Shown one piece after another: positions 45,630-55,911 of a stretch of 64,000 bases of DNA. The position numbers were made by a program, and so were the translations under genes. Every line of letters starts with the position of its first letter. Within the stretch, counting starts at the first letter, position 1. The DNA lies in NCBI GenBank assembly GCA_018340375.1, contig JAFFJZ010000096.1, forward strand, positions 124,001 through 188,000. The letters are read 5' to 3'. The stretch comes from Gonatopus flavifemur. Lineage: Eukaryota > Arthropoda > Insecta > Hymenoptera > Dryinidae. Below the pieces are notes generated by a model. That model saw only the letters and a program-made list of their open reading frames with translations. It was not told where the DNA came from and made no database searches.

Positions 45630-45933
45630 AGTTGTTGCGTGACGTAGCAGACGAAGATGAACTCTCAGCTTCATTGCTACAACAGACCTTAAAGACCACC
45701 TTCATGTTGTGGGTGGTACATCGTCCACCAATACGTCTGTGCAGATCGTCTTTGGACGAAGTACTAATAAAGTAGTAATCATGCCCCGGTAAGAACTCGA
45801 GGCCTCCCGGTTGAGGAGTGAACGGCCTGAAGGTGATCGTGAAGTACATAGTCTTGTAAGGCTTGTCACAGACCGCTATCACTCGCGGACTCGGGTTCGT
45901 TATTCGGCACGTTTCGTACTCTTCTTTCGACAC
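45630..45933 (-). CDS. Ephrin, exon for the second half of the receptor-binding domain
   Basis: Ephrins are membrane-bound ligands of Eph receptor tyrosine kinases that guide axons and cell boundaries. The 304-nt exon is bounded on the minus strand by acceptor TTCCTTCGCAG (exon from 45933, phase 0) and donor GTGAGT (after 45630, phase 1). It encodes 101 codons: VSKEEYETCRITN, VIAVCDKPY, FTITFRPFTPQPGGLEFLPG, HDYYFISTS, GGRC and NMKVVFKVCC. Cys spacing, the F-x-P-x-x-x-GLEF-x-x-GHDYY-x-x-STS core and MK-x-x-x-KV are family hallmarks. After the domain comes a Ser run (EAESSSSSATSRNN). No stop or shift. The exon for the signal peptide and first half would lie to the right and was not found in the window. 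Confidence 0.93.
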
Positions 45934-46645
45934 CTGCGAAGGAAACGCAACATTGATTGTGAGATGGAGTGAAAAAATTATACAAAATATATTCGTGTGA
46001 ACGACTAGATCATTCACGAAATTTTCCCTTCAATCATAGTGAATCGACTATCAAACACCGAATGGCAAGAATTATCCCTTGCCCGATCAACCTCCTTAGG
46101 TTTAAATAATGTTATGAAGGTTCACAGCAAACAACTTCACGTACTACAATCATTCCCTACAATGTGAGGTCGGCGGCGCCGGTAGTCTGAGACTAATCAT
46201 AGTCATTAAACTTTGATAGACGAAACGAACTAAAGATTCTGCATTTGAGTTGCAGTAGAATGTTATTTCGAGAATGAGCTTTAAGTTTGCTTAGTGTTAG
46301 CTTGGAATTAAATTTGATTTCTCTAATTCTGCTACGATAACGATTGATGATATTTCCTTGCTGGAAATGAAACTCTTCAGATCTAAGGCCCTAGCTTTGG
46401 TCAAGGTGGAGTGGTCTACACTAAGATATGCCCTTAGATGGTTCAATTTTGAGAGAGTGAAATAATTCTTTTCCTTACAATTTCAATATTTTCTTTTTGA
46501 TACCATTATTATTCAAATGAGTCACAAGAGCCGGTTACATTTCAGTATCTATTTTAAAATAACCTCAGCTTTCTTAGAATAAAAACTATAGCGATTCGAA
46601 ATGTTTAATATTTCAGTTACTCAAGATTTCCCATATTCGAATTGC
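45934..46645. other. Ephrin intron flank
   Basis: No recognisable feature until the BEL/Pao target site ATTGC at 46641-46645. Confidence 0.5.
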
Positions 46646-46964
46646 TGTTATTACTTTTGATTTAACGACCTCTATTTTATTTTTTCGTTCTCACTTTTTC
46701 CCATACTATTTGAATTACATGGGTAGGAAATAATTACATTATTTCGCGATATATTTTGAATGATTTATTTGATCTGTATGAACATTTGTCCTTGACGTGC
46801 GGCGTGCCTCTTGGTCTTTTTTCAACTGGTTTCGGCTTGCAAAACGTCATGCCGAAGTTAAGCGATCACGAACGATTTTTAACGAAAAAAGTCGAGCGAT
46901 TACGAGATGGTGGTACGCGAACCTTTTAGCGCGAAGTTACAAATTATATAAAACCGACATAACA
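46646..46964 (-). repeat. BEL 3' LTR
   Basis: Reads TGTTATTACTTTTG...GACATAACA, with TG/CA ends. It is nearly identical to the LTR at 54351-54669 (a handful of differences such as CTCT/CTTT and ACCGAC/AACGAC), implying a fairly recent insertion. A 60-codon frame inside is shared by both LTRs and is not a gene. Confidence 0.95.
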
Positions 46965-47260
46965 CGCCGCCCGCCTTGAAAACCATACGGTTTTTAATAA
47001 TGAATACAATAGTTATATTTCTATTATTCGTCACAATAACAATATATGCAGCTATATAGGGAATACATCAAAAGAAAACTTATTTCTGATATTGTACTCT
47101 AAATTGGAGTAATAAGTTCAAATACGCAAACAAATAAAACAAATTGCTTACATTGAAATAATGCCGCTTCTTATATTAAGTTTTCTAGCTTATAATGAGA
47201 TAAACGTCGCATTGTTACAAAGAGAATTAAGAAAAATGAGTCGTCAACCTAATTTTATGA

Positions 47261-48481
47261 TCACTCTAACGGTAATATGGATAATTTGGTCAGAGATCGA
47301 GTAATGAGACCCCTCGACGTTTGAACATCAGCTGATCTGGTTACACCGTGTATATCGGAATGTATTTTAACTACTCTTCCTAAAACCCAATGCAATGGGC
47401 CAAGACCCGATTGGTGCACCAAAACCAATTAACCAGTTTCAAGCTGATTACCAACGCTACGTTTCCACTTATTTCGGCCCTGTAATTGAGTCAGATACTC
47501 ATTAGTCCATCTTTGCCAAAAATTTTGACACATTTGTTCCAATTTCTGCCAGTTTGATAATCGATTAGTATTTAAAGTAATTAAACTAGGTTGCGGAATA
47601 CCGTTGAGAGCGTCGCCTATAAGAAAATGACCCGGTGTTAATGATTCAAAGTCATTGGGGTCATTAGACAGCGCCATTATAGGCCGAGAATTGAGGACTG
47701 CCTCTATTTCGCAAAGCATTGTGGTCATTTCATCATAATTAAGAGACGCCGTACCGATGACTCTTTTCATGTGGTATTTTGCCGATTTGATGGCCGCTTC
47801 CCATAAGCCGCCGTAATGTGGCGCATATGGCGGAATGAACTTCCAATTTATTTGTGAAGCGAGAAGAAAATCATTCAATTTCAATTTAGTCTGCTCATTT
47901 AGAAAAAATTGATACCATTCTTGTAGCTCCCGAGCTGCGCCAACAAAATTTGATCCATTATCTGTATATATACATGTGGGTTTGCCCCTTCTAGAGATAA
48001 AACGCTTGAGAGCTGCCAAGAATGAACTCGTTGATAAATCTGATACTAACTCAATATGAACAGCCTTTACCACAAAGCACACAAAAATGGCTATATAAAC
48101 CTTGTTAGCTCTCGAGTTTCGCCTTTTGCCTTCTCTCACGTAAAAAGGCCCTCCAAAATTAATTCCAGAATGGGAAAATGGTCGAGACGGTTGAATTCTG
48201 CTTGCAGGTAAATCACCCATTATAGCCTCTGATTGGATAGGTTTAGCCTTAAAACAAATTATACACTTTCGAATGGTTTGGCGAACCATTGTTTCCAACG
48301 ATAAAGGCCAAAATTGCTTTCTTATCAAATATATAGTTGCCTGCACTCCAGAATGATGATTACTTATATGGGTATCTCGAATGATCAGAATGATGAAAAG
48401 ATGGCCTTTTGGAAGCAAAATTGGATGGCAAACATCATGTGGTAAGTTTGAATTTCGAATTCTGCCACCAACCCTAATCAA
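47261..48481 (-). pseudogene. pol: BEL integrase and C-terminal DUF5641-type region
   Basis: The zinc-binding part (HISNHHSGVQAT...CIICFKAKP) is followed by the core. The expected first catalytic Asp lies in the motif G-(V/I)-D-F-x-GP; here it reads GINFGGPF, so Asp is replaced by Asn. The second Asp (CIYTDNGSNFVGA) and the Glu (GGLWEAAIKSAKYH) are present. A TAA at 47429-47431 follows NQLETG, but the same frame continues for 55 codons (GPLHWVLGRVVKIH, RGLITRSLTKLSILP) to TGA at 47261. Inactive by substitution and by stop. Confidence 0.9.
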
Positions 48482-49008
48482 GTGATCCTTATCATAAAAT
48501 AGGCCAAGGACAAAAGTCTACTTGGTGAACTTAAAGGCTTTGAATCGGATAATCTTTCAATCTCCTCACGAAAATGACATTCTTGGACCAATTTGCAAAT
48601 CTTATTACAAGCGCTCTTCATTTCTTCTGCTTGCAAATTACCTGTGATCCTTTGAGATTTATTTTTACAATTAACAACAAACCTCTGGCATAAGGCAAAA
48701 ACTCGCAATAATTTTTTCAATGAGGAATATTTAGAACATAAATCATCTATGAAATGACTAGAATTGGTTACGTGAAATGTTTTAGATTTTTCCGGGATGT
48801 CTTCAATGTTATATTGCACCTCTGATACAGGCCAACTAGATTGCTCCAATTCCAACCATTTGGGTCCATGCCACCAAATCTCTGACTCTATTAATTGAGA
48901 TGGTTTCAAACTTCTAGAAACTAGATCAGCAGGATTCTCTTTCGTGTTTACGTGATACCAATCACAACTTTCACTCAAATTTTGAATTTCGCTGACCCTA
49001 TTTGCCAC
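48478..49008 (-). pseudogene. pol: BEL RNase H end and link to integrase
   Basis: ANRVSEIQNLSESCDWYHVN and TKENPADLVSRSLKPSQL are the conserved end of BEL RNase H; the helical linker to integrase follows. The frame differs from both neighbours, so a frameshift lies at about 49000, and another at about 48480. Confidence 0.85.
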
Positions 49009-50092
49009 GAAGCGTAATTGATGAATCCGTCCACATAAAAATCTTGTTGATAGATATTTGCAAAGATTGAATTATTTTATTTACCAGTTGTGCTAAAAGT
49101 AGTGCTGCGCACAACTCTAACCTGGAAAGAGAGGTTGCCTTCATCGGGGCAATACGAGATTTTGCGGACAAAAGAGTGATTTTATATGTTCCTATATTGG
49201 TTTTAATTCGCAAATAGCAACATGCTCCGTATGCAACCTGACTCGCATCAGCAAATCCGTGAAGCTGCATTTCAGTTTGATTATAGTCCATAAGGACGCA
49301 ACGAGGAATTTTTAACATTTGAAGTTGTTGCAATTCAATTCTTAATTGGCACCACTGTGTGTGCAGATGCATTGGTACTGAAGCATCCCAATCTAAGTTC
49401 CATTTCCAAAGTTGTTGAATAATAAGTTCAGCAGCTACTATGATTGGACTGAGCAAGCCTAGCGGGTCAAAAATACGAGAAACCTCCGATATTATATTTC
49501 TTTTTGTGACCGAAGCACTTGAACCTGGAAGCTCGATTGTAAACTGAAAGAAATCCTCTTGAGGATTCCATTGCAATCCTAAAATCTTTGAGCTTTCGTC
49601 TTTATTGAAAGACACGGCGTTTTGAGAATAAGATATTCTATTGATTTGATCCAAAATAGAATCGCTATTTGAACACCATTTATCCAAATTGAATCCAGCA
49701 GAACTAAGAATTGAAACTACTTCTTTGATTTTAACTTTCGCTTGATCTAAAGAGTCCGCTCCTGATAACCAATCGTCAACATAGAACTCGTTTTCGATTG
49801 CCTTACATCCTACTGGGTATTTATCTCGCTCAGTTTCTGCAAGATACTTTAAGCAGCGAGTTGCAAGAAATGAACCCGGTACGGTTCCATATGTAACCGT
49901 TAACAATTCATAATCTTTTATGGGTTGCGAAGGCTCGCAACGCCACAAGATTCGTTGCAACGATGTTTGAGCTGGATGTACCCAAATTTGACGATACATT
50001 TTCACTATATCGGATACGAAAACATACTTAAACATTCTAAACCGGACAATGATTGAAAATAAATCTGACTGAACAACAGGCCCAGGCATCAA
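48998..50092 (-). pseudogene. pol: BEL reverse transcriptase and RNase H
   Basis: RT motifs are SDIVKMYRQIWVHP (first Asp), TVTYGTVPGSFLATRCL and IENEFYVDDWLSGADS (YVDD). RNase H begins at LHGFADASQVAYGACCYLR (Asp) and includes SRLELCAALLLAQL (Glu) and FMWTDSSITL (Asp). It continues in frame with the preceding ORF across a TGA at 50111-50113 that sits where a conserved Gly of the ..VSLNDIL motif belongs. Confidence 0.92.
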
Positions 50093-50110
50093 AATATCAT
50101 TTAAAGAAAC

Positions 50111-51390
50111 TCATGTATCGGTTTTACTGGATGCGTCAAAAACAACTCTGATTTTCTTTGATGGATCTGAATTCTTAAACACAGCATGGTGTGGCATGTA
50201 GTAAACTGAATCATTTGAAATTTTTACTGAATCATCTACCACCTTCATGTGACCCAGCGATTCATATTCTTGCATGAATTTGCAATATGCTGATTTCAAA
50301 TTATTATCCTTGTTTAATTTTCTTTCCAAATTCAAAAACCTTTTAGTGGCTATTTCTTTGGATGAGCCTAGTTGTTCGATTCCATTTGATATGATCGGAA
50401 GTTCAACAATGAACCTACCATGTTCATCTCTATTGACATGTTCCACAAAATGATTGTCGCAAATTTTTTCAGCTTGAGTATAAATATTACTTCCTGAAAT
50501 TTCTTCTAATTTCCAAAATTTTGTGATAGATTCGTCTAAATTTTTGTTACTGATGGATAAACAAAAATGATTCATTCGATTACATTTTAGAGCTTGATTT
50601 GAGATAGAACCTCCTAAAATCCATCCAAAATGGGTTTTTTGGAAGACGGGATTATGAGCAGATTGCTTTATTTGTCCCACACACAATATCCGCCAAAACA
50701 ATTCCGCTCCCAAAAGCAAATCGATTTCGCCAGGTATATCAAACTTTGGATCTGCCAATTTGATGTTTTTTGGAATATTGATCATGGTCTTATTCAATTT
50801 TGTATTTGGAATTGAATCTGTAATTTTTTCTGTTACTATGCATTCGATATTGGTTTCAAAAGCATTGTAAATGGACTGTATTCTTATGTTTACTACATGA
50901 TTCGAATTAGTTACCATTTCATTTATTCCGTTGATAGAAATAGTTTTTTTATTAGTCTTCAATTGTAGCTTAGATAAAGCCTTTCTAGTTATCAAATTAG
51001 CTTGAGATCCGCTGTCTAATAACACACGATACTCTCCTTTATGATTAGACCTGTCAAAAACATGAACTCGAGCAGTAGATAGTAACACGTAATTTGTATT
51101 CGAAGAAAAGTTATTGTGAGTTACGATTGCGGAATTGCTGGATGATGCAGTATCATCCTTAGACGGTTCTAAATTGTGGGAAGCACTTGAAATATTCTGA
51201 TTCGAACTGTTAGGTTTTGAAAAGTGCAATAGAGTATTGTGCTTCAAACCACACACTTTACAAGAACCCGAGCTGCATTCCTTTGCGGTGTGGTTTTTTG
51301 ATTTTAAGCAATTGATGCAAAGTTTTCGTTTCTTAGCCTCATTGAACCGTTGCTCTGTCGATAAATTAGTAAAAGAACTGCAAGAGTAAA
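50111..51390 (-). pseudogene. pol: BEL zinc knuckle, protease and RT N-terminus
   Basis: From the mariner junction at 51390 the reading gives YSCSSFTNLS and CINCLKSKNHTAKEC...CKVCGLKHNTLLHF (BEL-type Cys/His region). The aspartic protease is RVLLDSGSQANLITRKAL (DSG active site) with DLLLGAELFWRIL and FGWILGG. The RT start is YYMPHHAVFKN with RVVFDASSK. The first residues of the longer open frame come from the mariner's TIR and are not BEL. Confidence 0.9.
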
Positions 51391-51392
51391 TA

Positions 51393-52686
51393 CGAGGGTG
51401 GATTGATAAGTTTCCGGCCTGACCAAGAGATGGCGTCACTAGGCCTACCTTGAGGTGGCGTTCTATAGTACCATCCTTAGATAGCTTGTAGCTATAGTTT
51501 TAGTCCGATCGCCATGTTAGTTTAGTTTTGAGAGCACGCTGACCAAGACGCCTCTGTGTTTTTCGTAAAAATGGAAAAGCTGGAAAATCGTGCTGTCATC
51601 AAATACTTTTATTTGAAGGGGTTAACGCCGAAGGAAATTAAAGAAGAGATGGACTCAACACTGGGGACATCCTCCCCATCATATTCAACCGTTAAGCAGT
51701 GGGTTTCCGAGTTTAAAAAGGGTCGTGTGAGCACCTCTGATGAGCCTCGCTCAGGACGCCCCATTGAGGTCACAACTCCAGATATGATCGAAAAAATCCA
51801 TCAAATAGTGCTGAAAGATCGCAGATTAAAAGTTCGTGAGATAGCTGAGACCTGTAAGATGTCATATGAACGTGTACAAAATATTTTGCACCAACATTTG
51901 TATATGGAAAAGCTCTGTGCAAGATGGGTGCCGCGTTTGCTAACAGTCGACCAAAAATTGATTCGAAAGAACATTTCTACCGCCAATTTGGCGTTGTATA
52001 AGCGTAATCCAAGCGAATTTTTACGTCGATTCGTAACCGTTGACGAAACTTGGGTCCACCACTACACTCCTGAAACCAAAGAACAGTCTAAACAGTGGAT
52101 TGGACCAGGGGAACCAACTCCAAAGGAGGCAAAAACAATTTTTTCGGCGAACAAGGTTATGGCTACTGTTTTTTGGGATGCAAGAGGTATTATATACATT
52201 GGTTACCTTGAAAAGGGTAAAACTATCACTGGTCAATACTACGCAGACTTATTGCAACGTTTGAGCCACGAAGTGAAAATTAAACGACCTCATCTGGCGA
52301 AGAAAAAACTCTTGTTTCATCACGATAACACACCAGCGCACACGTCAATCGTTGCGATGGTTAAAATCAACGATCTGAAGTTTGAATTAATGCCGCACCC
52401 TCCCTACTCTCCAGACCTAGCCCCGAGTGACTATTATCTGTTTCCTAACCTCAAAAAATGGCTTGGCGGTAAGAGATTTGCGGACAATGAAGAAGTAATC
52501 GAAGCTGTAAATGGGTATTTTGAGGAGCTTGACGGATCAGTCTATAGAGATGGCATTACTAGACTAGAACACCGCTATGAGAAATGTATCAGCCTTGGAG
52601 GAGATTATGTTGAGAAATAAAAAAAAAAAAATTCTTAAAAACGTTGTTTTTCTTGGTCAGGCCGGAAACTTATCAATCCACCCTCG
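51393..52686 (+). mobile_element. Mariner (irritans type), intact, within the BEL gag-pol
   Basis: The TIR is CGAGGGTGGATTGATAAGTTTCC at the left, with its inverse at the right, flanked by TA (51391-51392, 52687-52688). Removing it and one TA restores an uninterrupted BEL Cys/His segment (CSYC-x4-HP then IYSC), so it is a later insertion. The length of 1294 bp is typical. A near-identical second copy starts at 63383. Confidence 0.97.
51571..52620 (+). CDS. Mariner transposase, irritans subfamily, apparently functional
   Basis: 349 residues from MEKLENRAV; an in-frame ATG five codons earlier (51556) is also possible. No stop or frameshift. Domains: first HTH (VIKYFYLKGLTPKEIKEEM), linker with RSGRP, second HTH (VREIAETCKMSYERV), WVPRLL, then the catalytic core with VTVDETWVHHY (Asp 1), FHHDNTPAHTS (Asp 2) and PYSPDLAPSDYYLFP (Asp 3), exactly 34 residues between Asp 2 and 3. 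It ends GGDYVEK and an A-rich run. It binds its TIRs and moves the element in the nucleus. All hallmark residues are present. Confidence 0.96.
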   Translation: MEKLENRAVIKYFYLKGLTPKEIKEEMDSTLGTSSPSYSTVKQWVSEFKKGRVSTSDEPRSGRPIEVTTPDMIEKIHQIVLKDRRLKVREIAETCKMSYERVQNILHQHLYMEKLCARWVPRLLTVDQKLIRKNISTANLALYKRNPSEFLRRFVTVDETWVHHYTPETKEQSKQWIGPGEPTPKEAKTIFSANKVMATVFWDARGIIYIGYLEKGKTITGQYYADLLQRLSHEVKIKRPHLAKKKLLFHHDNTPAHTSIVAMVKINDLKFELMPHPPYSPDLAPSDYYLFPNLKKWLGGKRFADNEEVIEAVNGYFEELDGSVYRDGITRLEHRYEKCISLGGDYVEK

Positions 52687-52688
52687 TA

Positions 52689-53683
52689 GGATGATCCTGA
52701 TTACAGTAGCTACAAATATTTTTAACAGTGGCAACGTGGCTATTTATTGATTTTTTCATTTGGCCTTGAATTTTATCACCTTGAGGCTGAATAGCCTCCT
52801 TTTTGCTAACAGATTCCAGTGTTCAACACCTATGGTTCAAAAAATCAAAGAATTGTTTGAGTGTTGGAAGTTCATCAGCCTTGAGTGAATTTTCCCATTC
52901 CAGAAATGATTTTGGATCCAACTTATTCCCTAAAATATGAATCAATAAATCATACCACGATTTTGTAGGTCTATTCAAAGCCGTTAGAGAATTTATGTGT
53001 TTGGAAGCGTTATTGATTAGAAATCGTAAATCTTGGTGATTTTCTTTTTTTATACATGGTATGTCAAGAATATTCTGAATATGTTTATTAATAATAACTC
53101 GTTTTTTATCGTATCGGCCTTCAAGCATAGACCAAGCAATAGCAAAATTTTGTTCAGATACATCTAACGACTTTATTTCATCAGCTGCTTCCCCTTTCAA
53201 TGGAGACTTCAAATATTGAAATCGTTCTATATTAGTCAAGTTACCATTGTTGGTTATTGTACTTTTAAAAAGTTGAGAAAAAGGTATCCAATCCTCATAA
53301 TTTCCTGAGAAAACTGGCAAATTCAACTTAGGCAAACGAATATTGTGATTATTATTTTGATTTTGTCTTGAATTTGACGGAATATTGGAATTTCTCGTTT
53401 GTTCAGAATTTGGAATTGAAAGCGCATTAATTTGAGCTTCCAGTGAATAAAAGGCTAATTCAAATAACTCTCTATCAGCTTCTTCCTGAACATCTAACAT
53501 TTCTAACTGTAGTTGTGTTTCATTATATTCTTTCCAATATTCCGTCAATTTCTCTTTTCTAACCGCAATTTGAAATAAATCTAGAGGATTTTCTTCATTG
53601 AAAACATCGATATAATTTTTTATGCGCGTACAACCTGATTTGATTACTGATCTTTTTCTCTTTAAATTTGCTAACTCACTCAT
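52689..53683 (-). pseudogene. gag: BEL Gag (DUF1759-type)
   Basis: A 286-codon ORF from ATG 53683 to TGA 52823-52825. It starts with a helical, coiled-coil-like region (residues about 1-95), an Asn/Gln-rich link, then RLPKLNLPVFSGNYEDWIPF and YLKSPLKGEAADEIKSL, signature motifs of the BEL/Pao Gag DUF1759. The TGA falls in the middle of the protein: the frame continues (ESVSKKEAIQPQGDK...NICSYCNQDHP) up to the mariner at 52688, so the stop is premature. Confidence 0.9.
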
Positions 53684-54332
53684 TTTGGAAGTTCACGAAT
53701 ACACCCTGCAAATCAAGAACCTTGTAACGCTCGACTCTTTACCGATTGTTGTGTATTGTCGTGCTGCGACGAGGCTGCCGGAATCAACGCATAGGATAGT
53801 ACGTTCCCGATGATGGACGAGTGATACCGAAACTAACGCACAGGATAGTACGTTCACGATGATAGACGACTGATGCCGAATCTCTACGATGAAGAGGCGA
53901 AGCGTTGCATGCTTCGTTACATGGCGTATAGAAAAACCTCCATGTTTTTGCGTGTCCCGTCACACGGCTTCTAGTAGAATCTGCATGTTCCGAATCGACC
54001 AGGACAATCACTTTAGCTTATTGTATTGTTTATGCCTTTCCACTTGGCCTAATGCTTATTATTATTATTATTATTATCCACTTCACAGGTTTTATGGTTG
54101 ATTTTTTGTTCAATTTGAAATCGATTGACTTGAATTGCAATCTCTGAATGCACGCCAGCATTTACTAGTCACGAACACTGATTATTTTGTTGATCGATCG
54201 ATGGATCCAATGTGAAGTGATGTGATTCACTTGCAGCACGAACTTGATGCTGACTGTTAGACGAATATTTTCAACACTTCACGTGAAACGAAACCGATGA
54301 ATGCTTGATGCGAACCGAACCGAAACGAGCCG
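53684..54332 (-). other. BEL 5' leader
   Basis: Non-coding leader between primer site and gag. It contains an imperfect duplicate of about 50 bp (GGATAGTACGTTC-CGATGAT-GACGA at about 53791 and 53842) and a TTA run (54056-54076). Confidence 0.6.
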
Positions 54333-54350
54333 ATCCGGCTCGAAGGACCA
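54333..54350 (-). promoter_or_regulatory. BEL primer binding site (tRNA-Tyr)
   Basis: On the minus strand TGGTCCTTCGAGCCGGAT directly follows the 5' LTR. It is complementary to a tRNA 3' end CCGGCTCGAAGGA-CCA, which I recall as insect tRNA-Tyr. Confidence 0.8.
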
Positions 54351-54669
54351 TGTTATTACTTTTGATTTAACGACCTTTATTTTATTTTTTCGTTCTCACT
54401 TTTTCCCATACTATTTGAATTACATGGGTAGGAAATAATTACATTATTTCGCGATATATTTTGAATGATTTATTTAATCTGTATGAACATTTGTCCTTGA
54501 CGTGCGGCGTGCCTCTTGGTCTTTTTTCAACTGGTTTCGGCTTGCAAAACGTCATGCCGAAGTTAAGCGATCACGAACGATTTTTAACGAAAAAAGTCGA
54601 GCGATTACGAGATGGTGGTACGCGAACCTTTTAGCGCGAAGTTACAAATTATATAAAAACGACATAACA
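54351..54669 (-). repeat. BEL 5' LTR
   Basis: The same 319-bp sequence as 46646-46964, followed by the second ATTGC target copy. As the 5' LTR it would carry the element's promoter; no clear TATA was identified. Confidence 0.95.
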
Positions 54670-54674
54670 ATTGC

Positions 54675-55019
54675 TACAAGTCTGTAAATTACCACAATAG
54701 AGTACTTTTTGGGAAATTGATGCGTGTTATTGATTGAAAATGCCTCTAATGGAAATACCCTAGCGATCAACATAAAACCAGAAAAACGTCAGCAACTTGC
54801 GTGCTACTGTTACTGCACTGACAGAAAAACGACCTGGGTGGAACATTCTTGGTCGCAATAACTTGAAATCTGGTGCTATTCACAAGGAAATATGCCCATA
54901 TAAAAATGTTTGGGATCCGTCAATGCTGAGAATAGAATATAGTGTGACGAAATCGTTTTTTTTTCATTAATTGTAAACATGTTGCACTTATGCTTTACAC
55001 ATAAATATAATAATCAATA
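54675..55019. other. Unannotated flank of the BEL element
   Basis: No ORF or repeat recognised. Confidence 0.4.
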
Positions 55020-55591
55020 TTCATATTCATGCGAATATCTTACATTCTATGTGATATTCTATAATGTCCAATATGCATATTCTATGTAATGCCCAATATG
55101 CATATTCTATGCAATATTCAATATGCATATTTGTATTCAATGTGCATATTCGTACATGAATATTCTACATAATATTCAATGTACATATTCATGCATAAAT
55201 ATTCTATAAACATATTCATACGTGAATATTCTATATGGTATTCAATATACATATTCATGCATAAATATTCTATGATATTCCATATACATATTCATACGTG
55301 AATATTCTATATGGTATTCAATATACATATTCGTACATGAATATTCTACAAAATATTCAATATAAATATTCATACGTGAATATCCTATATAGTATTCCAT
55401 ATACATATTCGTACATGAATATTCTACATAGTATTCAATGTGCATATTCATACGTGAATATTCTATATAGTATTCCATATACATATTCGTACACGAATAT
55501 TCTACATAATATTCAATGTACATATTCACGCATAAATACTCTATATACATATTCATATTCAATATATATATATATATATATATATATTATA
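55020..55591. repeat. Minisatellite of about 48 bp ending in (TA)n
   Basis: About eleven units of ATATTCAATATACATATTCATACGTGAATATTCTATATGGT type, with CATAT/ATATG inverted words. A (TA)14 run (55563-55591) closes it. Because 48 is a multiple of three, Tyr/Asn/Ile-rich frames stay open on both strands; they are artefacts. Confidence 0.9.
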
Positions 55592-55911
55592 CGTTCTCAT
55601 TCCTTTTACATGCATATTCACATTTCAGGTGATTGAACATACCTTCCAGCAAACGAATAAATTAAATAACACATTTTACTATACAAGAATAATTGGTATT
55701 CATTTGCTATTAAAGAATGTTCAATCGTGAAATTCATTTTAGACTGTAGTGCGAACTTTCACCCAAACTTCACGCGATAGATAAGACATCGTCGAGTGAA
55801 CACCATGTACTTGTGATGCGTCATAAGGACAGTTCATGGATTCATCATCGATAGATCAAAGTACATTTTTCTAATCTACGAAAACAAGTCCACCATGATG
55901 GATTTTCATGG

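Larger units (their letters stand above)
46646..54669 (-). mobile_element. BEL/Pao LTR retrotransposon, complete but decayed
   Basis: Two 319-bp LTRs and a 5-bp target duplication ATTGC (46641-46645, 54670-54674) bound an 8024-bp unit that includes a 1294-bp mariner. Coding order on the minus strand is gag, zinc knuckles, protease, RT, RNase H, integrase. Stops or shifts occur in gag, RT, RNase H and integrase. Confidence 0.95.

Noticed and set aside
46797..46979. 60-codon frame, repeated at 54502-54687
   Set aside because: It lies inside the two BEL LTRs; its conservation is LTR identity.
55242..55636. Tyr/Asn/Ile-rich repeat frames on both strands
   Set aside because: They follow from the 48-bp minisatellite, whose unit is a multiple of three.
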